Shown here: in pieces, positions 1-5,236 of the stretch
Numbering within the stretch: position 1 is the stretch's first letter
Layout of the letters: the number at the start of each line of letters is the position of its first letter
Source of the DNA: Deltaproteobacteria bacterium
GTDB taxonomy: Bacteria > Desulfobacterota_C > Deferrisomatia > Deferrisomatales > JACRMM01
Assembly (NCBI GenBank): GCA_016218905.1
Contig: JACRCS010001077.1
Span: 1 to 5,236, forward strand
Direction: 5' to 3'
Length of the DNA: 5,236 bases
Notes under the pieces: generated by a model
Databases searched by the model: none
What the model saw: only the letters and a program-made list of their open reading frames with translations
Told to the model about the DNA's origin: nothing
Translations under genes and position numbers: made by a program

Positions 1-453
1 CCTCCGCTGGAAGCCCGACAGGTGGTGGCCGCCCTGGAGCGGACGGGTGCGGACGTCGTCGTCGGGTCCCGTTTTCTCGACGAAGGCGGATACCGGTCCA
101 CCCGGCTCCGTCGTGCAGGAATCCGGTGGCTGACCTTCCTCCTTCGAGTCCTCGGCGGCGTGAGGATCACGGATCCGACGTCCGGCCTGCGCGCGTTCCG
201 GCAGCGGGCCTTCTCTCTCCTCGCGGATGTCTACCCGGATGGCTACCCGGAGCCCGAGTCCAACCTTCTCCTCGCCCGGGCAGGGCTTCGGTTGGTGGAG
301 GTCCCCGTACGGATGCGCGCCCGGGATGCCGGGCAATCGTCACTCGGAGCCTGGACCGCTCTCTACTATCCCGTGAAGGTCTCGTTCGCGTTGCTCGTCG
401 AGGCGCTGAGGCGCCCCGTCAGGCCGACGCAGGAAGTCGAAGGACGGGGTTGA
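1..453 (+). CDS. Family 2 glycosyltransferase, polyprenyl-phosphate-sugar synthase type (5' partial)
   Basis: The reading frame is open from the first base; 150 residues are visible and the N-terminus lies outside the window. The visible part starts at PPLEA, the place where GT2 enzymes of the dolichyl-phosphate-mannose synthase group follow their DxDGQH motif, so the nucleotide-sugar-binding half and DxD are just off the edge. Family marks that are visible: GADVVVGSRF (about residues 16-25), DPTSGLRAF (57-65), YPEPE (77-81) and EVPVRMRARDAGQSSLG (100-116). The family moves a sugar from a nucleotide donor to polyprenyl phosphate at the cytoplasmic membrane face. No C-terminal membrane helix or GtrA-like domain is attached; the protein ends about 20 residues after a mildly hydrophobic stretch. 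It lies 2 nt before a DUF2304 gene, a common pairing for this subfamily. The sugar cannot be told. Family assignment is firm; the polyprenyl acceptor is inferred from similarity. Confidence 0.9.
   Translation, partial: PPLEARQVVAALERTGADVVVGSRFLDEGGYRSTRLRRAGIRWLTFLLRVLGGVRITDPTSGLRAFRQRAFSLLADVYPDGYPEPESNLLLARAGLRLVEVPVRMRARDAGQSSLGAWTALYYPVKVSFALLVEALRRPVRPTQEVEGRG
439..444 (+). promoter_or_regulatory. Ribosome binding site of the DUF2304 gene
   Basis: GAAGGA lies inside the last codons of the upstream glycosyltransferase, 11 nt before the ATG at 456. It supports that ATG as the start, although the same frame stays open far upstream inside the glycosyltransferase gene. The site also suggests that both genes are read from one mRNA. 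Confidence 0.6.
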
Positions 454-455
454 TC

Positions 456-848
456 ATGCCGAGCTACGAAGTCCGCGTGCAGCTGGCCGGTGCGGTGCTG
501 GCCCTGGTGTCCGTCGCCATCGTCGTCGAGCTCGTGCGGAGGCGTCGTCTGAGCGAGTGGCAGTCGCTCGCGTGGCTCGTCGCCGCCGCCGCGATCGGGG
601 GCTTTGCCGCGCACCGGCGCGTGCAGTTCGTGCTCGCGGACTTCGTCGGGATCTACTACCCGCCCGTCCTCATCCTCGCGGCGTTCGTTTTCGGGGGCCT
701 CGTGATCCTCCTCCTCCAGAGCGTCGCATTGACTGGCCTGGATTCGCGGAACCGCCGGCTGGCGCAGGAGGTCGCCCTTCTCCGGGAGAGGCTCGACGGC
801 TTCGAGCGGAAGAGCGAGCCGGGCAAAAGGAAGGGGGAGGACCCCTGA
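456..848 (+). CDS. DUF2304 family small membrane protein
   Basis: 130 residues. Three hydrophobic segments are visible: about 8-26, 37-52 and 70-92. Between the first two lies a basic stretch with the family-typical RRRRLSEWQSLAWL (28-41). After the third comes a charged, heptad-like tail (about 95-120, with SRNRRLAQEVALLRERL) likely to form a cytoplasmic coiled coil, then a Lys/Glu-rich end. Length, helix layout and the conserved NRRLAQE-type tail match DUF2304 proteins, which I know from polysaccharide clusters next to GT2 polyprenyl-phosphate sugar synthases. Their biochemical role is not settled to my knowledge. The start is ATG 456, 2 nt after the glycosyltransferase stop, with GAAGGA upstream. 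The tight linkage suggests a membrane anchor or partner for the neighbouring GT2, which has no membrane domain of its own; this role is inference. Positive-inside reasoning puts the basic loop and tail in the cytoplasm. Confidence 0.88.
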   Translation: MPSYEVRVQLAGAVLALVSVAIVVELVRRRRLSEWQSLAWLVAAAAIGGFAAHRRVQFVLADFVGIYYPPVLILAAFVFGGLVILLLQSVALTGLDSRNRRLAQEVALLRERLDGFERKSEPGKRKGEDP

Positions 849-864
849 GCGAAGGTCCCTTGGC

Positions 865-2556
865 CTAACGCGGGGATTCGGGGCCGGCGCCCGGTGAGGG
901 CGATTCCGGGGCCGGGAAGCAGCGACAGGCGCGAACGATCGCCAGCTCGCCTGGCGGGATTCCCCAGATCAGCTCTCGCCCGAGGTCCGGAAGCTGTTCG
1001 TGCGAATAGGGAGCGGAACGGGCATCGAGAAAGGCGAGCAGCTGCCGGGCCTGCCCCGGTTCGAGGATGAACGCGGGGTGCTCCACACCGTCGACCCTCT
1101 CCAGCGCACGAACGTCACGAACGGGCCCCATGGCACCGTCACCGAACGGGGATGCGACGACCTGGCCACGGGACAGGAACGTAAGGCGGTACGCGATCCA
1201 GTACTCCGTGTAGACCTCGCGGATCCCGGAGGTGCCGAGCTTTTCCGCCAGGGCGATGGTTTCCGGGATTCTGCCGTGGCGGGGATCGTCGCCGTAGCGC
1301 TGAGAGCGGAGCTGGCTGAGCGGTCCCAGGAGAAAGAAGGTCCCGGCGAACACGAGAGCCCACGCGGACGCTTCCCGTTCGATGAGCCGAGCGAGGAGGA
1401 CGCCCGACAGGACGGCAATTCCGACATAGCACGACAGGAGATACCGGGGGTCTTCCCGGAAGTCGGTGCGCGCCCGGGACAGGGCCATGAGAACGGGCGC
1501 GACGAGGAGGATGGTCGAGGACAGGGCCAGGAATCGTGCGGCAGGCACCTTCTCCCGCCGCACGAGGAAGGTGCCGGATACCACGAGTCCGCCGAGAAGT
1601 ACGACGGAGATCGCCTCGGATCCCGGGAACGTCGCATCCCTGCCTCCTGGCGAACGCCCGCCGAGGAGAACCGGAACTCCGCGCGCGAGGAGGAGCCGAC
1701 CCTGCGAGAGCAGCTGCTCCGAGCCCGACCGGCTCATCTCAGCGGATCGGAGGCTGACGAAGCCCGTTCTGACGTTCTCGGCGAGCCACGGGGAAGCGCC
1801 GAGGAGGAATCCGGCGCAGAGGAGCGAGATGCGGATCGGCTTGAGCCACGATCCGGGCCGGAGGACGACTCCCGCGGCGACGACGCCGCCGAGAACGATC
1901 GAAAGTGGAATGACCCACCACGCGACGCCGAGGCAAATGCCGAGAGCGAGAAGCACGACTCGCGAACGCGCTTCGCCCGTCTCCTGCCCGAGGCGGGTCG
2001 CCAGGTAGACGGAGGCCGCCGCGAGCATGAAGAACGAGGCATAGGCGCCGTCGGACGCCAGTATCTTGTAGAAGAGGAAGGACGGACCGGCCGCGAGGTA
2101 AGCCCCCGCGAGGAGGCCCGATCGAGGGCCGAACGCGCGGGCAGCGGCGAGTGCGGTGAAGAGCGTCGCCAGAGCCAGGAACGCGAACATCACGATCCGG
2201 TACGACGCGACTGTGTCCGGGAGGACTCTGAAAACGAGCGCCAGGAGATGGGGCTCGAGACTCCCAGCGTACGGGACGCCCCAGTAGAAGAGGGGGTGGG
2301 CGCCGTGATCGCGAATCTCCAGTGCCATGAGCGCGGGTACGGCCTGGTCCGAGCTGAAGTTCACCTGGTCGCGCTGGAGGAACCCGAGCGCCGAGAACGC
2401 CTGGATGAGGACGACGACGATCAGACCGAGCCGAAAGGCAAGTGGACGATCACTCAGGTCGTTCGTCCGCCGAAGCGGGGCGAGGCAGGAGACCAGGCGG
2501 TCTTTCGGAGGCCGTGTTGAGCTTTGCGCTGCCGGGCTCGCCCCTTCAGGAGGCAT
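865..2556 (-). CDS. Multi-spanning GT-C type glycosyltransferase (polyprenyl-phosphate-sugar dependent, putative)
   Basis: 563 residues from the ATG at 2556. A cytoplasmic N-terminus of about 42 residues leads into some 10-11 hydrophobic segments (roughly 43-60, 120-140, 147-165, 172-187, 200-216, 217-233, 243-258, 316-333, 345-360, 374-391, 397-412), then a soluble C-terminal part of about 145 residues, expected in the periplasm. The first outer loop has FSSDQAVPALMALEIRDHG (67-85) followed by FYWGVPYAGSLEP (90-102). This matches the GT39/PMT-like 'SDEA...GLMA...FYGQ.Y.GSLEA' signature, where the acidic residue (here D70) is the presumed catalytic base. Such enzymes transfer sugars from polyprenyl phosphate on the outer membrane face, so the GT2 next door is a plausible donor maker. 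The frame is open back to 2781, but those extra 75 residues lie inside the methyltransferase gene and look like shadow translation. The chosen ATG overlaps the methyltransferase stop by 11 nt; a GGAGG sits 15 nt upstream, which is far, so coupled re-initiation is likely. The C-terminus is proline-rich. Acceptor and sugar unknown. Confidence 0.82.
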   Translation of the reverse strand: MPPEGASPAAQSSTRPPKDRLVSCLAPLRRTNDLSDRPLAFRLGLIVVVLIQAFSALGFLQRDQVNFSSDQAVPALMALEIRDHGAHPLFYWGVPYAGSLEPHLLALVFRVLPDTVASYRIVMFAFLALATLFTALAAARAFGPRSGLLAGAYLAAGPSFLFYKILASDGAYASFFMLAAASVYLATRLGQETGEARSRVVLLALGICLGVAWWVIPLSIVLGGVVAAGVVLRPGSWLKPIRISLLCAGFLLGASPWLAENVRTGFVSLRSAEMSRSGSEQLLSQGRLLLARGVPVLLGGRSPGGRDATFPGSEAISVVLLGGLVVSGTFLVRREKVPAARFLALSSTILLVAPVLMALSRARTDFREDPRYLLSCYVGIAVLSGVLLARLIEREASAWALVFAGTFFLLGPLSQLRSQRYGDDPRHGRIPETIALAEKLGTSGIREVYTEYWIAYRLTFLSRGQVVASPFGDGAMGPVRDVRALERVDGVEHPAFILEPGQARQLLAFLDARSAPYSHEQLPDLGRELIWGIPPGELAIVRACRCFPAPESPSPGAGPESPR

Positions 2557-4012
2557 CGGATGTCTCGCCCGCCTCCGCCCCGTTGGGACCTTGGCGAGCG
2601 GCCCCTTCCCACTCGCCGAGCCGCCTCTCTGCTGTGACCCCGTATGAGCTGCGAAGTCGAAGCCGAACCTCGAGTCGAGAGGACGGGAGCTCCGAGCGGG
2701 GCACGACCGTCGTGAACCCGACCATGTCGTGCTCGAGCCCGTGCGCGGAGGCGACGTCCGCTCGAGGCATGCCCTCGGCACGATGGATCGTCGACCGGTC
2801 CTGCCCGCGAAGGACGATCTCGACGTCGGCCGGAGCTCCGGACGCGTCGTCCGTATAGAAGGCCCAGCCGGTGACGCGAAGCCCCTCCGCCGTTTCTTCG
2901 AGGACGTCCAGGAACGAGATCAACCGCTCGTTGTCGAAATGGGAAAGGGGAGCGTTGTTCGCCGCCTCGGACGGGCCCGGATCAGCACTCCGTATCGGGT
3001 GGGCACTGGCCGGCCGCCGCGCCACGACGTAGATGTTGTCCCCCCTGTCCGTGGTAGATCCTCCGGCTCGCCGGATCCAGCGCTCCAGATCCGCTTTCCC
3101 GAACGGCAGCGTCGCGGCGGGCCCTGAGTAGTCGACGGCTTCGATCGGCACCGTGTCGTAGTCGAACCGGTCCCGCGTTTCGGCCCGCACGATCTCGAAC
3201 CAGTCCCGTTCGAGCAGGGTTCGGACTTCGGCCAGGGAGAACTCGCGGTTGTGCCTCCCATGAACGCCGTTCCCGACCTGGTAGAGGTCGAAGAAGTTCC
3301 GGCCCGCGAGCATCGCGGCGACGTTCGTCAGACGGAGAGCGTTGGGAAGGGTGAGGACGAGGTGCCCGCCGGGGCTGAGGATCCGTCGGATCTCCCGAAA
3401 GACGCGGAGCGGGTTGACGACGAGGTGCTCGAGCGTCTCGCAGAAGAAGACGACGTCGAGGGAGCCCGCCGGGTAGGGGTACGGGTGCACGGTTTCCAGG
3501 TTGAAGGTCGGGAAGTCGAAGTCGAGCACCTCTCCGAGACTGGAGCTGCGCAGGCAATGCTGGGCGCTTCCGATGTGCGTCGAGAAGATGTCGTGATCGA
3601 AGAAGTTCGACCCGACGAGGGCTGCCTTCGGGAAGACGGCCCGGAGGAGAAGGTGAAAGAGGTAGGGGTTGGCCCCGATCTCCAGGATGGGGCCGGTCAG
3701 CGGGAGCTGGGTCAGCTCCAGGGTGTTGAGGAACCTGCCGAAGGCGTCCGCGCTGTACGTGCGGAGCAGCCCGGGAGGAGAGCCGTCGAGCTCGAAGCTC
3801 AGGAGATAGCCCATCAGCGCAGGAGCGGCATCGACGAGCGCGGGCACGAACCGCGCGCCGTCCCCTTCCTCCGCCGCGGCGGCAAGGTCGGCCAGCCGCC
3901 TGCGCAGAGTCGGAGCGTCGAGCGATTCGGGGCGGGCGATCGCGTCCGTGGCGGCCCGAACGAGAGCCGCTCCAGGGTCTCGATCGGAGGACCGAAGCCA
4001 TCTGCTCAACAC
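2546..4012 (-). CDS. SAM-dependent methyltransferase (type 11-like) fused to a C-terminal beta-rich domain
   Basis: 488 residues. Residues 1-105 form a mostly helical N-terminal region. The Rossmann methyltransferase core spans about 106-275: motif I is ILEIGANPYLF (109-119), an ExG variant of the usual glycine-rich SAM loop with N in place of the second glycine; FFCETLEHL (189-197) is the motif II region; RILSPGGHLVLTLPNA (210-225) is the post-II segment. HGRHNREFSLAEV (251-263) is typical of methyltransferases in polysaccharide clusters. After a loose linker (about 333-358) a second domain (about 361-465) holds VTGWAF (380-385), PRADVASAHG (416-425) and VGFTTVVP (431-438). This GWA...RxDVA...GF pattern resembles a beta-sandwich module that I recall attached to glycosyltransferases and other cell-surface glycan proteins. 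The likely job is methylation of a glycan or glycan precursor, with the added module binding partner or substrate; both are inference. The start is GTG at 4012, with TTG directly after. No Shine-Dalgarno sequence precedes it. Next in-frame ATG is codon 67, too late to keep the whole fold. Confidence 0.85.
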   Translation of the reverse strand: MLSRWLRSSDRDPGAALVRAATDAIARPESLDAPTLRRRLADLAAAAEEGDGARFVPALVDAAPALMGYLLSFELDGSPPGLLRTYSADAFGRFLNTLELTQLPLTGPILEIGANPYLFHLLLRAVFPKAALVGSNFFDHDIFSTHIGSAQHCLRSSSLGEVLDFDFPTFNLETVHPYPYPAGSLDVVFFCETLEHLVVNPLRVFREIRRILSPGGHLVLTLPNALRLTNVAAMLAGRNFFDLYQVGNGVHGRHNREFSLAEVRTLLERDWFEIVRAETRDRFDYDTVPIEAVDYSGPAATLPFGKADLERWIRRAGGSTTDRGDNIYVVARRPASAHPIRSADPGPSEAANNAPLSHFDNERLISFLDVLEETAEGLRVTGWAFYTDDASGAPADVEIVLRGQDRSTIHRAEGMPRADVASAHGLEHDMVGFTTVVPRSELPSSRLEVRLRLRSSYGVTAERRLGEWEGAARQGPNGAEAGETSDAS

Positions 4013-4018
4013 GTCAGG

Positions 4019-4024
4019 AGTGTA
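4019..4024 (-). promoter_or_regulatory. Possible -10 box (TACACT) for a leaderless methyltransferase mRNA
   Basis: Reading the minus strand, TACACT is followed by six bases (CCTGAC) and then the GTG start at 4012. This fits the TANNNT pattern at -12 to -7 seen before leaderless genes. The gene lacks a Shine-Dalgarno sequence. No recognisable TTGACA-like -35 box lies 16-18 nt further upstream, so the call rests on position and on the missing ribosome binding site. Confidence 0.3.
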
Positions 4025-4085
4025 GCGGGGTTACGGGCGACGAGGACCCGCTGGCCGCAGCTGCTCTGACTGTGGAGCCTGCCTT

Positions 4086-4110
4086 CCGCTGCACCGGATG
4101 CCGTCAGCGG
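4086..4110 (-). terminator. Hairpin 10 nt after the family 4 glycosyltransferase stop
   Basis: On the minus strand CCGCTG (4110-4105) pairs exactly with CAGCGG (4091-4086). Inside the loop CGG and CCG can pair around a CAT tri-loop, with an A-T pair and single-base bulges between the two stems. It lies just after the stop codon, in the only sizeable gap of the leftward group. There is no T-run after it, so it may be a weak or Rho-assisted terminator or an mRNA 3' end stabiliser rather than a classical intrinsic terminator. Confidence 0.35.
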
Positions 4111-4120
4111 GCCCCGACCG

Positions 4121-5236
4121 TCACACGGCCTCGATCCTCTCCACGATCCTCCGCGCCGCGTGCTGCCACGTCCACCGCCCCTGTATCTCCGCCGCCGCCG
4201 CGCGCCCCTTCGCGGCCGCTTCCTCGCGGTTCTCGAAGACGTAGCGGAGGAGGTGCGAGAGGTGGTCACCGTCCGGGTCGGCCCACGAGAAGCCGGTGTA
4301 GTAAGGGCACTTGGCGACGGCCCGCACGGTGCCCATCACGCGGAGAGGGTAGGAGATGCCTTCGTTCACGAACTCGGTGTGGGCGCCCCAGTCGGTCGCG
4401 ATGGAGGAGAGGCCGCAGGCCATCGCCTCCATGAGGGGCATGTCCCAGCCCTCGCCGCGACCCGCCGAGACGTAGCAGTCCGCGGAGCGGTAGAGGACGC
4501 CGAGCTGGTGGTAGGGGAGCTCGCGGTTGTGGATGAAGGCGATGCGGCCCCCCGCCGGAGAGAGGCGGAGCCGCGAGACGAGCTCGCGGACGCGCACGGC
4601 GCTGTCCCGGTTCATCACCTTGCAGAGGAGGAGGACGGGGTCCCTCGCCCGGAACGTCCCGTTGAACACCGACAGAAGGAGCTCGGGGCTCTTGCGCTCT
4701 CCCCACTCGAAGCTCGAGAGGAAGACGAAATCGCCCCGCGGGTTCGGCACAGCCTTGATACCGGGGTTGAAGTGATCGACGTCGACGCCGAGGTGCATGA
4801 CGTGGACGGGGCGCGTCACGCCGCAGGAGAGAAACCCCTCGCGGTTGAAGCGGCTTGGCACCCAGACCTCGTCCATGAGGTTCGCCTGGCTCACCCATTC
4901 CCGCGGGAAGCCGTCGACCTCGAGCATGGTGTAGCCGATCCGGCGCCGGCCGCGGCAGCGCTTGAAGACGTCGCCCTGGGCGTAGACCACTCCGACGTCG
5001 TCGCGGCCGTCGGGGCGTCGCCCCGCGATCACGTTCAGCAGGTAGTCGCCGGTGTCCTGCGGCTCGACCAGCGGAAACGGCGTGCCGGGGCCGTAGACGT
5101 AGGAGTACGACGCGCGGACGCCTTCCGCGTCGAGAGCCCGGAGGAGCTCGCGGCTGCTCATGGCGTAGCCGGTCGGGAAGTTCAGGATCGACTGCCACGA
5201 GATCGAGCGGGTGTAGCGCTTCTCGAGGCGGGCTCC
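4121..5236 (-). CDS. Family 4-like GT-B glycosyltransferase (5' partial)
   Basis: 371 residues are visible. An ATG at 5161 is internal: the frame continues without a stop to the window edge for 25 more codons reading GARLEKRYTRSIS..NFPTGYAM, and SWQS...FPTGYAMSSRELLRAL is the usual N-terminal acceptor-side loop of these enzymes. Only a short N-terminus is likely missing. Counting from the edge, the middle has EVWVPSRFNREGF (about 123-135), HLGVDVDHFNP (148-158) and FLSSFEWGERKSPELLL (172-188), all typical of GT4-like proteins. The donor site is EGWDMPLME (262-270), the E-x7-E motif, followed by MACG and DWGAHTEF. These enzymes add a sugar from a nucleotide donor, usually with retention of configuration, in the cytoplasm. 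No membrane helix is visible. It is the first visible gene of the leftward group, with 108 nt before the methyltransferase. The sugar cannot be inferred. Confidence 0.9.
   Translation of the reverse strand, partial: GARLEKRYTRSISWQSILNFPTGYAMSSRELLRALDAEGVRASYSYVYGPGTPFPLVEPQDTGDYLLNVIAGRRPDGRDDVGVVYAQGDVFKRCRGRRRIGYTMLEVDGFPREWVSQANLMDEVWVPSRFNREGFLSCGVTRPVHVMHLGVDVDHFNPGIKAVPNPRGDFVFLSSFEWGERKSPELLLSVFNGTFRARDPVLLLCKVMNRDSAVRVRELVSRLRLSPAGGRIAFIHNRELPYHQLGVLYRSADCYVSAGRGEGWDMPLMEAMACGLSSIATDWGAHTEFVNEGISYPLRVMGTVRAVAKCPYYTGFSWADPDGDHLSHLLRYVFENREEAAAKGRAAAAEIQGRWTWQHAARRIVERIEAV

Noticed and set aside
126..455. Upstream extension of the DUF2304 frame
   Set aside because: It overlaps the GT2 coding region in another frame and reads as Arg/Pro/Gly-rich shadow. 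ATG 456 has a ribosome site and gives the normal family length.
839..858. Stem GGACC/GGTCC at the convergent junction as an intrinsic terminator
   Set aside because: Only 5 bp with a 10-nt loop and no T-run on either strand; too weak to list as a terminator.
921..932. SDQA rather than SDEA in the GT-C outer loop as a lost catalytic residue
   Set aside because: The motif is encoded further upstream, near codon 70. The Asp is kept, and as I recall SDQA variants are common among such proteins, so no loss of function can be claimed.
1000..2520. Open frame of 506 codons on the plus strand, opposite the GT-C gene
   Set aside because: It is in exact codon register with the GT-C gene, so each stop would need a TTA, CTA or TCA codon in the sense gene, and these are rare at this GC content. 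The product is highly charged, low in complexity and matches no family, while the sense frame has clear membrane helices and motifs.
2557..2781. N-terminal extension of the GT-C frame by 75 codons
   Set aside because: It lies wholly within the methyltransferase gene, is rich in Arg, Ser and Pro, and adds no recognisable segment before the first membrane helix.
4057..4064. Perfect 8-bp palindrome GCAGCTGC as an operator site
   Set aside because: An 8-bp GC-rich palindrome is common by chance, and no second copy or matching regulator gene lies in the window.
3251..4069. Open frame of 272 codons on the plus strand, opposite the methyltransferase gene
   Set aside because: Same codon-register effect: the translation is a Glu/Arg/Val-rich shadow, whereas the sense strand has clear methyltransferase motifs.
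4266..5198. Open frame of 310 codons on the minus strand overlapping the family 4 gene
   Set aside because: Its product is an Arg/Pro/Gly-rich shadow. The other minus-strand frame has the E-x7-E motif and other GT-B marks.

Overview
The window is a GC-rich stretch of bacterial DNA holding five protein-coding genes, all of the kind found in surface-polysaccharide or glycoconjugate clusters. There is no RNA gene, mobile element, CRISPR array or transposase. The base composition, dense packing and gene types suit a high-GC Gram-negative-like bacterium such as Acidobacteriota, Myxococcota or a related environmental lineage. The sequence alone does not fix the phylum, and this placement is inference.

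Layout. Two genes read rightward from the left edge: the C-terminal part of a family 2 glycosyltransferase of the polyprenyl-phosphate-sugar synthase type (1-453, cut by the edge) and a small three-helix membrane protein of the DUF2304 family (456-848), separated by 2 nt. Three genes read leftward from the right edge, in transcription order: a GT-B fold family 4 glycosyltransferase (4121-5236, cut by the edge), a two-domain SAM-dependent methyltransferase (2546-4012) and a large multi-spanning GT-C type glycosyltransferase (865-2556). The two groups converge with only 16 nt between their stop codons. The one substantial non-coding gap is 4013-4120, which carries a hairpin after the family 4 gene and a possible -10 box just before the methyltransferase.

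Working model (inference). The GT2 protein would charge a polyprenyl phosphate with a sugar on the cytoplasmic face, with the DUF2304 protein as its membrane partner. The GT-C protein has the hydrophobic layout of enzymes that use polyprenyl-phosphate sugars on the outer face of the inner membrane, so it is a natural consumer of that donor. The family 4 enzyme would build glycan from nucleotide sugars in the cytoplasm, and the methyltransferase may modify or cap the glycan. No flippase, polymerase or export gene lies inside the window, so the final product cannot be named. No individual gene looks like a wholly new system. The least ordinary items are the beta-rich domain fused to the methyltransferase and the leaderless-looking start of that gene.
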